A stretch of DNA of 5,926 nt from NCBI GenBank assembly GCA_002084535.1, contig NBLI01000207.1, positions 1-5,926 on the forward strand, read 5' to 3'. Positions within the stretch are counted from its first letter, which is position 1. Each line of letters starts with the position of its first letter. This DNA is from Candidatus Zhuqueibacterota bacterium 4572_119 (GTDB lineage Bacteria > Zhuqueibacterota > Zhuqueibacteria > Thermofontimicrobiales > Thermofontimicrobiaceae). The notes beneath the pieces are model-generated. The model was not told the DNA's origin. It was given only the letters and a program-made list of their open reading frames with translations, and did no database searches. Position numbers and translations under genes: made by a program. Positions 5,590 through 5,926 of this stretch are shown piece after piece.

Positions 5590-5926
5590 TTGAAAACCAA
5601 TCTGATCATCCCCAAAAATTATAAAAATCTTCTCGATTTAAAGGAAACCGAAAAAGCCATTCGGCTGATTAAAGAATTCTTTCAAACCAACCTGGCGTTT
5701 GAGTTAAATTTACTCAGGGTGACCGCGCCGCTGTTTGTGCAATCCGGGACAGGAATCAATGACGATCTCAACGGCGTGGACAAACAGGAATCAATGACGA
5801 TCTCAACGGCGTGGACAAACCGGTTTCTTTCCAAATAAAATCATTGGACAAGGCAAATGCAGAGATCGTCCAGTCCCTGGCAAAATGGAAACGGATGATG
5901 TTAGCTGATTATGGTTTTCAGCATGG
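5590..5926 (+). pseudogene. asnA: Aspartate-ammonia ligase (asparagine synthetase A), 5' part, frame broken by a 35-bp tandem duplication and cut by window edge
   Basis: AsnA makes asparagine from aspartate, ammonia and ATP in the cytoplasm and has a class II aminoacyl-tRNA synthetase-like core. The start is TTG 5590, with a GGAG site (5580-5583) six bases upstream. The N-terminus (TNLIIPKNYKNLLDL, ETEKAIRLIKEFF, LAFELNLLRVTAPLF, GTGINDDLNGVDK) is characteristic. After that point an exact 35-bp repeat shifts the frame, so the product becomes an 82-aa fragment ending at 5838. Deleting one copy lets the frame continue as DKPVSFQIKSLDKANAEIVQ and then SLAKWKRMMLADYGFQH, matching the conserved SLAKWKR block, to the window end. 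Only the first third of the roughly 330-aa family length is visible. The gene begins 33 bp after the HD-GYP gene with no terminator between, so cotranscription is possible. Confidence 0.9.
5749..5820 (+). repeat. Exact 35-bp tandem duplication inside asnA
   Basis: Positions 5751-5785 are repeated exactly at 5786-5820, with two further matching bases (AC) on the left. The length is not divisible by three and breaks the asnA frame; one copy removed restores GVDKPVSF. Confidence 0.97.

Noticed and set aside
1..5926. CRISPR array, tRNA or rRNA genes.
   Set aside because: No regularly spaced repeats were seen, and no cloverleaf or rRNA sequence was recognised; the only tandem repeats are the two-copy duplications inside genes.

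Overview
This is an A+T-rich bacterial window with an ordinary chromosomal look. Genes have Shine-Dalgarno sites (GGAG/GAGG type), sigma-70-like promoters (TTGACA or TTGCAT, 17-bp spacer, TATATT) and GC-stem/poly-T terminators, and all complete genes lie on the + strand. The protein types (a CYTH class IV adenylate-cyclase relative, a divergent ClpP paralogue, a REC-PAS-PAS-PAS-HD-GYP regulator, AsnA) and the use of Shine-Dalgarno sites fit a free-living bacterium, perhaps of the Fibrobacterota-Chlorobiota-Bacteroidota sphere (Ignavibacteria, Calditrichota or KSB1-like). That placement is a guess; there is no rRNA or marker gene here.

Layout. (1) 1-520: 3' part of a CYTH-domain protein whose true start probably lies just left of the window. 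(2) 521-1463: an intergenic region with a 12-bp inverted repeat, then a clear promoter at 702-730, a self-contained transcription unit of about 195 nt (31-codon ORF or small RNA) closed by a strong terminator at 896-934, then two small genes: a 53-aa basic protein, and a second small gene that appears to be frame-disrupted. A second terminator follows at 1433-1463. (3) 1483-2149: a clpP-family gene broken by an exact 49-bp tandem duplication at the catalytic serine codon. (4) 2229-2966: an unrecognised 245-aa protein with one N-terminal membrane anchor, followed by a strong terminator. (5) 3018-3420: a gene-poor stretch holding a 239-bp MITE-like segment with 19-bp imperfect inverted ends, then the promoter of the next gene. 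(6) 3421-5556: a 711-aa cyclic-di-GMP phosphodiesterase with an intact HD-GYP site. (7) 5590-end: asnA (asparagine synthetase A), started by TTG, interrupted by a 35-bp tandem duplication and cut by the window edge.

The genes do not form one obvious pathway. The main signal is a pattern of damage: two exact two-copy tandem duplications (49 bp and 35 bp, neither divisible by three) interrupt two recognisable enzyme genes, and a likely single-base frameshift lies in a small gene. Removing one repeat copy restores each enzyme frame exactly. This may reflect assembly or sequencing error, recent replication slippage, or reversible on/off switching; raw reads would decide. A second point is that the ClpP paralogue, once repaired, keeps Ser and His but has Glu at the position of the catalytic Asp.
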